Source of the DNA: Rhodospirillales bacterium
GTDB lineage: Bacteria; Pseudomonadota; Alphaproteobacteria; Rhodospirillales; Magnetospirillaceae
NCBI GenBank assembly: GCA_019455065.1
Contig: JACFNC010000003.1
Coordinates: 186,001-250,000, forward strand
DNA: 64,000 bases
Reading direction: 5' to 3'
The number at the start of each line of letters is the position of its first letter. The stretch's first letter is position 1. Both the position numbers and the translations under genes were made by a program. The notes under the pieces were generated by a model. The model saw only the letters and a program-made list of their open reading frames with translations, was not told the origin of the DNA and ran no database searches. Below, piece by piece: positions 1-8,113 of this stretch.

Positions 1-1
1 G

Positions 2-1465
2 GTATGGCAGATTCGCACCGCCGATCTTCTCGTGCTGGGCTGCGGATATCTGGCCACCGCCTTGCTCGCCGCCATCCAGTTGCTCAGCTTTCCGAACGTC
101 GCGGGACCCTTAGGCGTGGTCGGCGGGGATGCGCAGACGCCGCCCTGGCTTTGGAACTTCTGGCACCTCGTGTTTCCGCTCGCGGTCCTGGGCTACGCGA
201 ACGTCCGGCGGCCGCTGGGCGGCAATGTCGGACGTACCATCCTGGTGGCCGTGATCGCGACGGTCGCCATCGTGATCGGCCTGTTCCTGCTGGCCACGCG
301 CTTCACCGCCTATCTGCCGGCGCTGATCGACGGCTTGGCGTTCACCGGCGTCTTCCTGCACATCAACTATCCGCTGATGACGGCCCTGTGCGCCGTCGCC
401 CTGCTGATGCTGGTCGTCAAACGCGAGCGTTCCGTCGTGTCGCTCTGGCTGGCCGTCAGCGTCCTGGCCTTCATGCTCGATGTCGTGAACAACTGGCATT
501 CGGGGGCCCGCTATGCCGTCGGCTGGTATGTGGGGCGGGGCAGCGGCCTGGTTTCCAGCCTGCTCCTGCTCATCGTCTTCGTCGCCGAGACGGCGCTGCT
601 GCTGCGCTATGTCGGGGCGGCCGCCCAGCGCCTCGAATTCCTCAACGGCCAATTGCGCCAGGCGCTGCGGCGGGCCGAGGAGGCAAGCGAGGCCAAGACG
701 CGCTTCTTCGCCGCCGCCAGCCACGACCTGCGGCAGCCCTTCCAGGCCATGCGTCTGTTTCATGGCGTCCTGGAAAGCCAGGACCTCGAGCCGTTCCCAC
801 GGCAAGTCGTCGGGCGCCTGGGCGAGGCCATGGCCGCCGGCGAGGGCCTGCTGACCTCGCTGCTGGAAATCGCCCGGATCGATAGCGGGACCATGGAGGT
901 GAAGCCGCAGCGCCTGGAGGTTTCCAGCCTGTTGCGGGAAATCGTCTCCGCATTCCAGCCGCTCGCGGCCGAGAAAGGCCTGAGACTGAGGATGTTCGCG
1001 CCTGAAATGGCGGTTCAGAGCGACCCGATGATCCTGAGACGCATCCTTACCAACCTGGTGAGCAATTCCGTACGCTATACGGACCGCGGCGGGGTTCTCG
1101 TCGCGGCGCGACGGCGCCGCGGCCGCGTGGTGTTCGAGGTCTGGGACACCGGGATCGGCATGTCGCCGGACGGCGCCGCGCGCGTGTTCGAGGAGTTCTA
1201 TCAGGCGGGCAATCCCAATCGGGATCGTTCCGAGGGGATCGGGCTCGGCTTGCCCATCGTGAAACGCCTGAGCGCCATGATGGGCTATGAGGTGGCGTTC
1301 TACTCGCGGTTGGGTCGGGGAAGCGTGTTCCGGGTCATCGGCCCGCCCTGCGGCGCCGGCGCGCCTTCCCCCGTGACGCCCAGCGAGGAGGTCGCGCCCC
1401 CCCGATCGCCCGCCGTACCCCATCCAATGAACCCTTTGCCGCAACCGGTGTCCGGCGCACGCTGA
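2..1465 (+). CDS. Membrane sensor histidine kinase, 5'-truncated by the window edge
   Basis: The frame is open to the first base, so the start lies outside the window. The visible part has several hydrophobic segments over its first ~195 residues, resembling MASE-type membrane sensor regions, then a short helical linker. A HisKA H-box follows with the motif FFAAASHDLRQP, whose His (about residue 231 from the GTG at 32) is the expected phosphorylation site. The HATPase domain shows an N-box (LTNLVSNSVRYT), a DTGIGM G1 box and a GLGLPIV G2 box. A Pro-rich tail of about 40 residues ends the protein. No receiver domain or partner regulator is seen downstream; the next gene is a racemase 23 bp away, so the cognate regulator may lie upstream. 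The signal sensed cannot be inferred. Confidence 0.88.
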   Translation, partial: VWQIRTADLLVLGCGYLATALLAAIQLLSFPNVAGPLGVVGGDAQTPPWLWNFWHLVFPLAVLGYANVRRPLGGNVGRTILVAVIATVAIVIGLFLLATRFTAYLPALIDGLAFTGVFLHINYPLMTALCAVALLMLVVKRERSVVSLWLAVSVLAFMLDVVNNWHSGARYAVGWYVGRGSGLVSSLLLLIVFVAETALLLRYVGAAAQRLEFLNGQLRQALRRAEEASEAKTRFFAAASHDLRQPFQAMRLFHGVLESQDLEPFPRQVVGRLGEAMAAGEGLLTSLLEIARIDSGTMEVKPQRLEVSSLLREIVSAFQPLAAEKGLRLRMFAPEMAVQSDPMILRRILTNLVSNSVRYTDRGGVLVAARRRRGRVVFEVWDTGIGMSPDGAARVFEEFYQAGNPNRDRSEGIGLGLPIVKRLSAMMGYEVAFYSRLGRGSVFRVIGPPCGAGAPSPVTPSEEVAPPRSPAVPHPMNPLPQPVSGAR

Positions 1466-1488
1466 GGGCGTTCGGGCGGGAGGTCGGC

Positions 1489-2568
1489 ATGACGGAAGCC
1501 GCCACTATCGTGTCGCTGCGGGCGCGTCCGGTGGTCGTCCCGCTGTCGCGGCCGTTGCGGACGGCGGCCGGCGCCATCCCGGCCGCCCCATTGCTGCTGC
1601 TGGACGTCACCGATGCCGACGGCGTTATCGGCCGCGCCTATGTCTTCGGCTACACCCCGATCACCCTGCGTCCCCTGGCGGCTCTGGCCGAGTCGCTGGC
1701 GGAGCTGGTGATCGGCAAGCCGGCCGCGCCGTCCCTCCTGTTCGACCTGGCGTCGCGGCAGTTCCGGTTGCTGGGGCGGCAGGGCCTGCTGGGAATGGCG
1801 TTGTCCGGCCTCGACATGGCGCTCTGGGACCTGCTGGGGCGGGCGGTCGGGCGACCCGTCGCCGAGCTCCTGGGCGGTGGGTGCCGGGCGATGCCGGCCT
1901 ACGACAGCTTCGGCCTCGTCGACCCGGTGGCGGACCGCGCCATGCTGGAGGCATCGGTTGCCCAGGGCTTCCGGGCGATCAAGATCAAGGTCGGCGATGG
2001 AAGCGAGGCCGCCGACGCCGATCTCGTGCGTGCCGTTCGGGACATCGTCGGACCTGAGGTGCGGCTGATGGTCGACTTCAACCAGTCGCAGGACGTGATG
2101 TCGGCGGTCCGACGCATCGAGCGTCTCGCGCCCTACGACATCACCTGGGTCGAGGAGCCGGTGGCGGCCGAGGATTTCGCCGGCCATGCGCGGGTGCGGA
2201 CCGCCTCGTCCGTTCCCGTTCAGACGGGCGAGAACTGGTGGTTTCCGCGCGACATGGAACGCGCCCTGGCCGCCGGGGCCTGCGACTTCGCCATGCCGGA
2301 TCTGATGAAGATCGGTGGCGTCACCGGCTGGGTCCGCGTCATGGGATTGGCCGAGGCCGCCGCTCTTCCGCTATCCAGCCACCTGTTCGTCGAAGCGAGC
2401 GCCCATATGCTCGCGGTCAGCCCGACCGCCCACTTTCTCGAATATCTCGATGTCGCCGGCCCCATCCTGACCGCGCCGGCACGCCCTGTGGGCGGCCTTG
2501 TCGTGCCACGGGGCCCCGGCCTGGGCATCGAATGGGACGAGAGCGCCCTGCGCCGCTACGCGGCCTGA
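1489..2568 (+). CDS. Mandelate racemase (enolase superfamily)
   Basis: The 359-residue product has the same length as Pseudomonas putida mandelate racemase. Every catalytic position is present with a one-residue offset: the KIK motif (K165, K167), metal ligands D196, E222 and E248, and the second-face acid/base set D271, H298 and E318. Blocks such as VDFNQS, GENWWFP, MKIGGVTGW and SSHLF match the family closely. The fold is an N-terminal capping domain (about 1-130) plus a TIM barrel. The expected chemistry is Mg-dependent abstraction of the alpha proton of a 2-hydroxy acid, with inversion through an enolate. No mandelate dehydrogenase or benzoylformate decarboxylase is visible, so the natural substrate may be another aryl or alkyl 2-hydroxy acid. 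It may be co-transcribed with the kinase 23 bp upstream. Confidence 0.85.
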   Translation: MTEAATIVSLRARPVVVPLSRPLRTAAGAIPAAPLLLLDVTDADGVIGRAYVFGYTPITLRPLAALAESLAELVIGKPAAPSLLFDLASRQFRLLGRQGLLGMALSGLDMALWDLLGRAVGRPVAELLGGGCRAMPAYDSFGLVDPVADRAMLEASVAQGFRAIKIKVGDGSEAADADLVRAVRDIVGPEVRLMVDFNQSQDVMSAVRRIERLAPYDITWVEEPVAAEDFAGHARVRTASSVPVQTGENWWFPRDMERALAAGACDFAMPDLMKIGGVTGWVRVMGLAEAAALPLSSHLFVEASAHMLAVSPTAHFLEYLDVAGPILTAPARPVGGLVVPRGPGLGIEWDESALRRYAA

Positions 2569-2645
2569 TCTCCCGGCAAAGCCGACCAGGCCCCATCGCC
2601 AGCCGCTGCTCGCGGGAATTGCGGGTCGTGCGCGGCGCCGCTAGC

Positions 2646-2885
2646 ATGGCGCCACCTGATGCCCTTGCGGTGAGGACCGTGGAAAACGCGCTCTTGTACG
2701 GCATCATCCTCCCGGTCGGGGGGCTGGTCCTGCTGGCGATGCTGGCGGCGGTGGTGTGGCTGCTGTGGCGAATCCACCCGCTCATCGTGGTGGTATTCGT
2801 GGCAGTCCACCTCGTCTGGCTGAGCCTGGAGCTGGGCCAGGACCGTGAACCCGAATGCCGCGAAGCGCTCCTCTCGGCCTGCTAG
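2646..2885 (+). CDS. Small two-TM membrane protein of unknown function
   Basis: A 79-residue frame starting at ATG 2646. Two hydrophobic stretches (about residues 17-38 and 41-56, the first rich in Leu/Val/Ala and the second beginning IVVVFVAVHLVWL) are separated by WRIHP, as in a helical hairpin. The short tail is polar and carries one Cys at the end. No good SD sequence precedes the ATG, and GTG codons at 2670 or 2679 are alternatives. It lies 77 bp after the racemase on the same strand. No family was recognised. The hydrophobic pattern and the absence of any competing gene are the only support. Confidence 0.45.
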   Translation: MAPPDALAVRTVENALLYGIILPVGGLVLLAMLAAVVWLLWRIHPLIVVVFVAVHLVWLSLELGQDREPECREALLSAC

Positions 2886-3217
2886 AGCGTTCCCGGTGTG
2901 CGCGAAGGTGTCAAACCCATACGCATTATGGGGGATTTGGCCGCCGGCAGGCGGAAGGCGGGGTTTGATGTTCGTTCCCCCCGGGGCGACGGGCTATACT
3001 CCGCACATGGGCGTGATGCCTGATCAACCCCATGCGGGGCTCGGATCCTGTCTCTCCCAATAGTGCCTGTGCGCGACGTGCTCATTTCGCTAGGTCGGAA
3101 TAGCCTTTGGCGATAGGGGATTTTGCCCCGGATGCCATATCGCCCTCATAGGGATTATGCTGCAAACTGGCCTTTCGGCAGGCTCAACCACGGATTGGCG
3201 TTTCATGATCAGGTCTT
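2886..3217 (+). other. Intergenic region upstream of the chemotaxis-like kinase
   Basis: This 332-bp gap holds no convincing gene. It contains short GC hairpins only (for example CCCC-ATGC-GGGG near 3030) and no clear sigma-70 or EcfG-type promoter match that I can defend. It must carry the promoter of the gene at 3218, which has a weak SD (AGG, a few bases before the ATG). Confidence 0.5.
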
Positions 3218-6200
3218 ATGCGCAGTAGCCGGTTTCCAATCGTCGCCATCGGCGCCTCGGCTGGCGGGGTGGAAGCGCTCACCGCGTTGTTCCGGGGGCT
3301 GCCGCCGCGGCCGCATGCGGCGTTCGTGATCATCACCCATCTCGCGCCGCATCGCGAGAGCTTGCTTGCCGACATCCTGGTGCGTCACACCGACATGCCG
3401 GTGGCGGAAGCCCACAACGATCAGGCGATCGAAGAGGGCCATGTCTATCTGATCCCGCCCGACGCCGTGATGACGGTCGCGGATGAGCATCTGATATTGA
3501 ACGAGCGCGGTGGCGAACGCAATCCGGTCGATATCTTCCTCACGTCCTTCGCCCTGGCTGTCGGCGACCGGGCAGTGGCGGTCATCCTGTCGGGATCGGG
3601 CACCGACGGCGCCATCGGCGTGAAGGCGGTGCGCGAGGCCGAGGGGTTCACGCTGGCCCAGGGCGGCAGCGGTTCGCAGCCGGGCCACCACGGCATGCCG
3701 GATGCCGCCATCGCCACCGGCTTCGTCGACTGCATCCTGCCCATCGACGCCCTGGCCGAGCGCATCGCCGCCTACATCGACACTTTCGAGAAACAGCCAT
3801 TTGGCGCGCGCGGTGACGGCGGCAAGGCCACGGAGGAAATCGAGGAGGCGAGAACCGCCCTCTGCGCGATTCTTCGGGAGCGGGTGGGGCATGATTTCAG
3901 CCGCTACAAACCCAACACCTTCCTCAGGCGGGTGGAGCGGCGGATGCAGGTCCGCCGCATCGCCGACCTGCGCGGCTATGTCGCGTTCGTCAAGGACGAT
4001 CCGGAGGAAGCGACATTCCTGTTCCGCGACCTGCTGATCGGCGTCACCAGCTTTTTTCGCGATCCCGAGGCCTTCGATTGCCTCGCGCGGCTGGTGATAC
4101 CGGAGATCTTCGCCGGCAAGGGCGCGGATGATTGGGTGAGGGTCTGGATCCCCGGTTGCGCGACCGGCGAAGAGGTCTATTCGGTCGCCATTCTGCTACG
4201 CGAGCACATGAGAACGATGGCGCCGCAACCGCACGTTCAGGTTTTCGCGACCGACGTGGACGAAAACGCCCTGGCGGTCGCCCGTGCGGGCCACTATCCG
4301 GCCAAGCTCCTGGAGCGGATGTCGCCGGACCGCCTGGAGCGGTATTTCGTGCGCGAGGGCAGAAGCTTCACGATCGCCAAGGAGGTGCGGGAGATCTGCC
4401 TGTTTTCCTGCCACAGCATCGTGCGAGATCCGCCCTTCCTGAACCTGGACCTCATTTCCTGCCGGAACTTGTTGATCTATTTCAAGACGGAACTGCAGAA
4501 CCAGGTTCTCCCGCTTTTTCATTACGCGCTGCGTCCGGGCGGATTCCTTTTCCTCGGCATTTCCGAGCACGTCAGCCAGAACGCGGACCTGTTCGCGCCG
4601 CTCGACAAGAAGCACCGCATCTTCCGGCGTCGCGACCAGCCCGGCCGCCCGGCGGTGTTTCCGGTCGTCGCCCAGACGCTCACCGGCCGTCGGGCAACGC
4701 AACCGCAAGCAAAGCCGGTGAGTGGCACCGAGGTCGTGCGCCGGGCCGAGACCGTCATGCTGGATCGCTTCGCGCCCGCCTATGTGATCGTCGACGACGA
4801 CTGGAACCTCGTCCGCTACTCGGCGCGCACGGGGAAATACCTCGAACCCCCCGCGGGGGTCCCGACTCGCAACCTCTTGGCGATGGCGCGCAGGGGGCTG
4901 CAACTGGCCTTGCGTTCGGCCATGCATGAGGTGGTGAAGACCGGTTCGGCGACGCGTCGAGAGGGCGTGCGGGTGGAGTGCGAAACCGGCGTTCAGACTA
5001 TCGACCTTACCATTGAACCGATACCGGACAAGGGGGGCGATCATTTTTGGCTGATCGTGTTCGCCGACGTGGGGGCGGTGCGCGGGCGCGACGAGGGCGT
5101 CGCAGCGGACTGGCCGGCGGATCAGGAACAAGCGTTCCGTCAGATCGAGCAGGAACTTCACCAGACCAGAGAGCGATTGCAGATTTCCACCGAGGAATAC
5201 GAAACCGCGGTGGAGGAACTGAAGTCGGCCAACGAGGAACTGCTGTCCCTCAACGAGGAATTGCAGTCGACCAATGAGGAGTTGGAGACCTCCAAGGAGG
5301 AACTTCAATCGGTCAACGAGGAGTTGCACACCGTGAACGTCGAGCTTTCGGCGAAGATCGACGAACTCGACCGTGCGAACAGCGACCTCAAGAACCTGTT
5401 CGCCAGTACCCGGATCGCCACGATCCTCCTCGACAGAACCCTGATCATACGCAGCTTCACGCCCGCCGCCAGCGGCATATTCCGGCTGATCCAGACCGAT
5501 TGCGGACGGCCGCTGGCGGATATCGCGACCTTTCTCGATTATGCCGGCCTGCCCGAGGATCTCAAGTCGGTGCTGTCCTCGATGAATTCGATCGAGAGGC
5601 AGCTCACCTCCCGCAACGGCGAGGCGCACTACCTGATGCGCCTGCTGCCCTATTGGAACAGCGACCGCCGCATAGACGGCGTCATCGTCACCTTCATCGA
5701 CGTGACGGACATGATTCACGTCGGCCAGCAGAAGGCGTTGGTGGCCGAGTTGAATCATCGGGTCAAGAACGTGCTTGCCGTGGTCACATCGATGGCCGCG
5801 CAGCTGGCGCGGCGCAGCACGAGCGTCGATGAATTCAACGAGGGCTTCCTCAGCCGAATTCGGGGATTGGCCCAGACCCATGACATTCTGGCCCGGCACG
5901 AATGGTCGGACGTCGCCTTGGACGAGCTGTTCGCGGCCGAACTTTCGGCGTTCGTGGGCGAGTCGGGCCGGGCCGCCCTCGTCGGACCGAAGGTTCATCT
6001 GCGGCCAAGGGCGACGACGACCCTCGGCATGGTGATTCACGAACTGGCGACCAATGCCGTGAAATACGGGGCGCTGTCCGACGATAACGGACGGGTTTCC
6101 GTGGCATGGGCGCTTCGTCTCGACGCCGAGCCGCCGATGCTCGAGATCACATGGCGGGAAATCGGCGGGCCACCCGTCAAGACGCCGGAACGAAAGGGAT

Positions 6201-6376
6201 TCGGAACCGAACTGATCGAGCGCAGTCTCGATTTCGAACTGGGCGGAACCGCCCGTATCGACTACGCCCGCGAGGGCTTGGTCGTGACACTCGCCATTCC
6301 CGCCATACACGCCGTCCACACGGAAGGGGGCACGAATGAGCAGATCCACGAACCCCAGGAGAGTGCTCGTCATTGA
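3218..6376 (+). CDS. CheB-CheR-PAS-HWE hybrid signalling histidine kinase
   Basis: A 1052-residue multidomain cytoplasmic protein. Residues about 1-190 are a CheB methylesterase with an intact triad (S14 in GASAGG, H41, D130 in GSGTDG). Residues about 210-470 are a CheR methyltransferase with its helical N-domain and the SAM-binding block PGCATGEEVYS. A PAS-like linker precedes a coiled coil at about 640-720 built from near-heptad NEEL repeats. A second PAS follows. The C-terminal kinase is of the HWE/HisKA_2 class: phospho-acceptor H847 in ELNHRVKNV and an N-box HELATNAVKYGAL. No CheA, CheW or MCP gene is nearby, so it probably acts outside classical chemotaxis. The last 41 bp overlap the response regulator gene, which is the likely phosphotransfer partner. 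Confidence 0.93.
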   Translation: MRSSRFPIVAIGASAGGVEALTALFRGLPPRPHAAFVIITHLAPHRESLLADILVRHTDMPVAEAHNDQAIEEGHVYLIPPDAVMTVADEHLILNERGGERNPVDIFLTSFALAVGDRAVAVILSGSGTDGAIGVKAVREAEGFTLAQGGSGSQPGHHGMPDAAIATGFVDCILPIDALAERIAAYIDTFEKQPFGARGDGGKATEEIEEARTALCAILRERVGHDFSRYKPNTFLRRVERRMQVRRIADLRGYVAFVKDDPEEATFLFRDLLIGVTSFFRDPEAFDCLARLVIPEIFAGKGADDWVRVWIPGCATGEEVYSVAILLREHMRTMAPQPHVQVFATDVDENALAVARAGHYPAKLLERMSPDRLERYFVREGRSFTIAKEVREICLFSCHSIVRDPPFLNLDLISCRNLLIYFKTELQNQVLPLFHYALRPGGFLFLGISEHVSQNADLFAPLDKKHRIFRRRDQPGRPAVFPVVAQTLTGRRATQPQAKPVSGTEVVRRAETVMLDRFAPAYVIVDDDWNLVRYSARTGKYLEPPAGVPTRNLLAMARRGLQLALRSAMHEVVKTGSATRREGVRVECETGVQTIDLTIEPIPDKGGDHFWLIVFADVGAVRGRDEGVAADWPADQEQAFRQIEQELHQTRERLQISTEEYETAVEELKSANEELLSLNEELQSTNEELETSKEELQSVNEELHTVNVELSAKIDELDRANSDLKNLFASTRIATILLDRTLIIRSFTPAASGIFRLIQTDCGRPLADIATFLDYAGLPEDLKSVLSSMNSIERQLTSRNGEAHYLMRLLPYWNSDRRIDGVIVTFIDVTDMIHVGQQKALVAELNHRVKNVLAVVTSMAAQLARRSTSVDEFNEGFLSRIRGLAQTHDILARHEWSDVALDELFAAELSAFVGESGRAALVGPKVHLRPRATTTLGMVIHELATNAVKYGALSDDNGRVSVAWALRLDAEPPMLEITWREIGGPPVKTPERKGFGTELIERSLDFELGGTARIDYAREGLVVTLAIPAIHAVHTEGGTNEQIHEPQESARH

Positions 6377-6716
6377 GGACGAGCTGATGGTCGCCATGGG
6401 CCTCGAAATGCTTCTCACCGATTCCGGCTGCGCGGTGGTGGGACCGCACGGACGCTTCGATCGGGCCATGGAGGCGGCGCGGAACGAGGCCGTGGACGCG
6501 GCGTTGATCGATGTCAATCTGAGGGGCAGCAAAATTTATCCCATCGCCGACGTACTCGCCGAGCGCGGTATACCGTTCGCCTTTCTGACCGGCTACGAAA
6601 AGGAGACGCTTCCCGAGCGCTTCGCGCACGAACTCCTGCTGTCGAAGCCGTGCGGCCCGCAGGATCTCGTCGCGGCGGTCGCTCGCATGTGCGAGCGATC
6701 GCTGGTCCGCACATAG
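6336..6716 (+). CDS. Single-domain response regulator (receiver only)
   Basis: 126 residues forming one receiver domain and nothing else. The acidic pocket (E14, D15), the phospho-acceptor D59 in LIDVNL and the conserved Lys K104 in LLSKP are all present. The ATG lies inside the 3' end of the HWE kinase gene (41-bp overlap, different frame), so the two are almost certainly translated together. Receivers of this kind often pair with HWE kinases and act by protein-protein contact, either as phosphate sinks or by competing for another receiver; the output is not visible here. The next gene is convergent, 20 bp away. Confidence 0.93.
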   Translation: MSRSTNPRRVLVIEDELMVAMGLEMLLTDSGCAVVGPHGRFDRAMEAARNEAVDAALIDVNLRGSKIYPIADVLAERGIPFAFLTGYEKETLPERFAHELLLSKPCGPQDLVAAVARMCERSLVRT

Positions 6717-6736
6717 TCCGGGGGCGCAACGCGCAG

Positions 6737-8113
6737 CTACGCTGGCACCGTCACCGCGTTGCTTTTGTTCGCTCCCGGCAGTTCGGCGAAACAGGCCAGC
6801 AGCCCGCGGACGTCGCCGGCGGGCAGGGTGTCCACCCAGGCCTCCAGGCGGTCGTAGACGCCGCCCGGCACGCCGCCCTCGGCGCCGACGCGGCGGATCA
6901 GGTCCGATACCGCGCCGCGGTCGTAGTTGTAGTCCTTCACCGTCATGTTCTGCTCGCGCACCAGGGACTCGCCGTTCTCGAGATCGACCTCGATGCGGGC
7001 GCACAGGGTGGGCACGGCGGAATCGCTGATCAGCTTCACGCGGTCGATCAGGGCCGCCACGGCGCGGTCGTCATAGGTGGTCATCAGCTTCATCGTCGGC
7101 ACCCCGTGGACGAGGGTGTTGGCGATGCAGAAGGGAATGCTCATCAGCGTGCCCGAGATCGAGTGGAACGGGCCCACCGCGTCCATGCCGGCATAGCCGG
7201 TCTCGTAGGGGTTCATGCTCACGCGCACGGCGCGGATGGCGCGGCCGGCGATCTGCTCGCGCAGCACCAGGGCGCCCGTGACCGGGGTCTGGTTGAAGGC
7301 GCACACCGGATAGGGCTTGAACACCACCCGGTGGATCAGCCACTCGCGGCCCAGCGTGGCGGCAAGCGCCTCGACGTCGCACTCGGTGCGGGCGAAGGTG
7401 CGGACGAAGCCGCTGCGGCCCTCCAGCGCGTGCGGCGCCGACACCGAGCCGGCGCGCGCCAGCTCGGCCGCGGTCAGGCCCTGGCAGGCGGCGGCGCCCA
7501 CCTGATAGCGCCACTCGTCGGTGCCGTCGGCGAAGGATTGCAGGATGCCGCCCGCGAACGAGGCGGCGTTGGCGATGGCCGCCGCGGTGCGCTCGCCGTC
7601 GAGGCCGAACAGCTTGGCCGCGGTGGTGGCGGCGGCCAGGGTGCCGTAGAGCGGCGAGGCGCGCAGCCCGACCGGCGTGGTGTGGCCGGCATAGGCGCGC
7701 TCGAACAGCCCGCCCACCTCGTAGCCGAGGACGACGGCCGGCAGCAGGCGCTGAATGGGCGCGCGGCCGGTCTCGACGAGGGCGGTGGCGAGGGGCAGCA
7801 GGATGGTTCCGAGATGGGCGGCGCCGCTGGTGTCCTCCTGGGCGCGGCCGTGGAACAGCGCGGCGTTGGCCAGAATGGCGGCGGCCACGGTGGTCTTGCG
7901 GCCGTCGCCCAGGAGCGTCGCGCCGTCGGCCTGTTCGCCGCCCATCGCCAGCGCCGCCCGCCGCGCCACCGGGGCGTAGGGGGTGTCGTGGCAACCTAGC
8001 CCGATGCCGTAGCCGTTGAGCAGGCAGACCTTTCCCTTTTCGACCACTTCGGGGGGCATCTCGGCCGGGCCCGTACGGGCCACGAAATCGCCGATGGCGC
8101 GTGCGAGGCTCAT
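6737..8113 (-). CDS. MmgE/PrpD family protein (2-methylcitrate dehydratase-like)
   Basis: 458 residues from ATG 8113. Family features include the N-terminal helical block with DTPYAPVARRA, the segment ALFHGRAQEDTSGAAHLG that holds conserved Asp/His active-site residues, and the KPYPVCAFNQ motif. Members dehydrate 2-methylcitrate, decarboxylate cis-aconitate or epimerise/isomerise related small carboxylic acids, so the family alone does not fix the reaction. No prpB/prpC genes are present, which argues against a standard methylcitrate cycle. It is the last gene of the seven-gene operon; its ATG overlaps the TGA of the acyl-CoA ligase (ATGA), giving translational coupling. Confidence 0.88.
   Translation of the reverse strand: MSLARAIGDFVARTGPAEMPPEVVEKGKVCLLNGYGIGLGCHDTPYAPVARRAALAMGGEQADGATLLGDGRKTTVAAAILANAALFHGRAQEDTSGAAHLGTILLPLATALVETGRAPIQRLLPAVVLGYEVGGLFERAYAGHTTPVGLRASPLYGTLAAATTAAKLFGLDGERTAAAIANAASFAGGILQSFADGTDEWRYQVGAAACQGLTAAELARAGSVSAPHALEGRSGFVRTFARTECDVEALAATLGREWLIHRVVFKPYPVCAFNQTPVTGALVLREQIAGRAIRAVRVSMNPYETGYAGMDAVGPFHSISGTLMSIPFCIANTLVHGVPTMKLMTTYDDRAVAALIDRVKLISDSAVPTLCARIEVDLENGESLVREQNMTVKDYNYDRGAVSDLIRRVGAEGGVPGGVYDRLEAWVDTLPAGDVRGLLACFAELPGANKSNAVTVPA

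Noticed and set aside
110-1444. 444-codon open frame on the minus strand across the histidine kinase gene
   Set aside because: Antisense to a gene with clear kinase motifs; its product is rich in His/Arg/Gln with no domain. High GC content makes such antisense frames common here.
4196-6532. 778-codon minus-strand frame across the CheB-CheR-HWE gene
   Set aside because: Shadow of a well-supported gene; low-complexity product with no motif.
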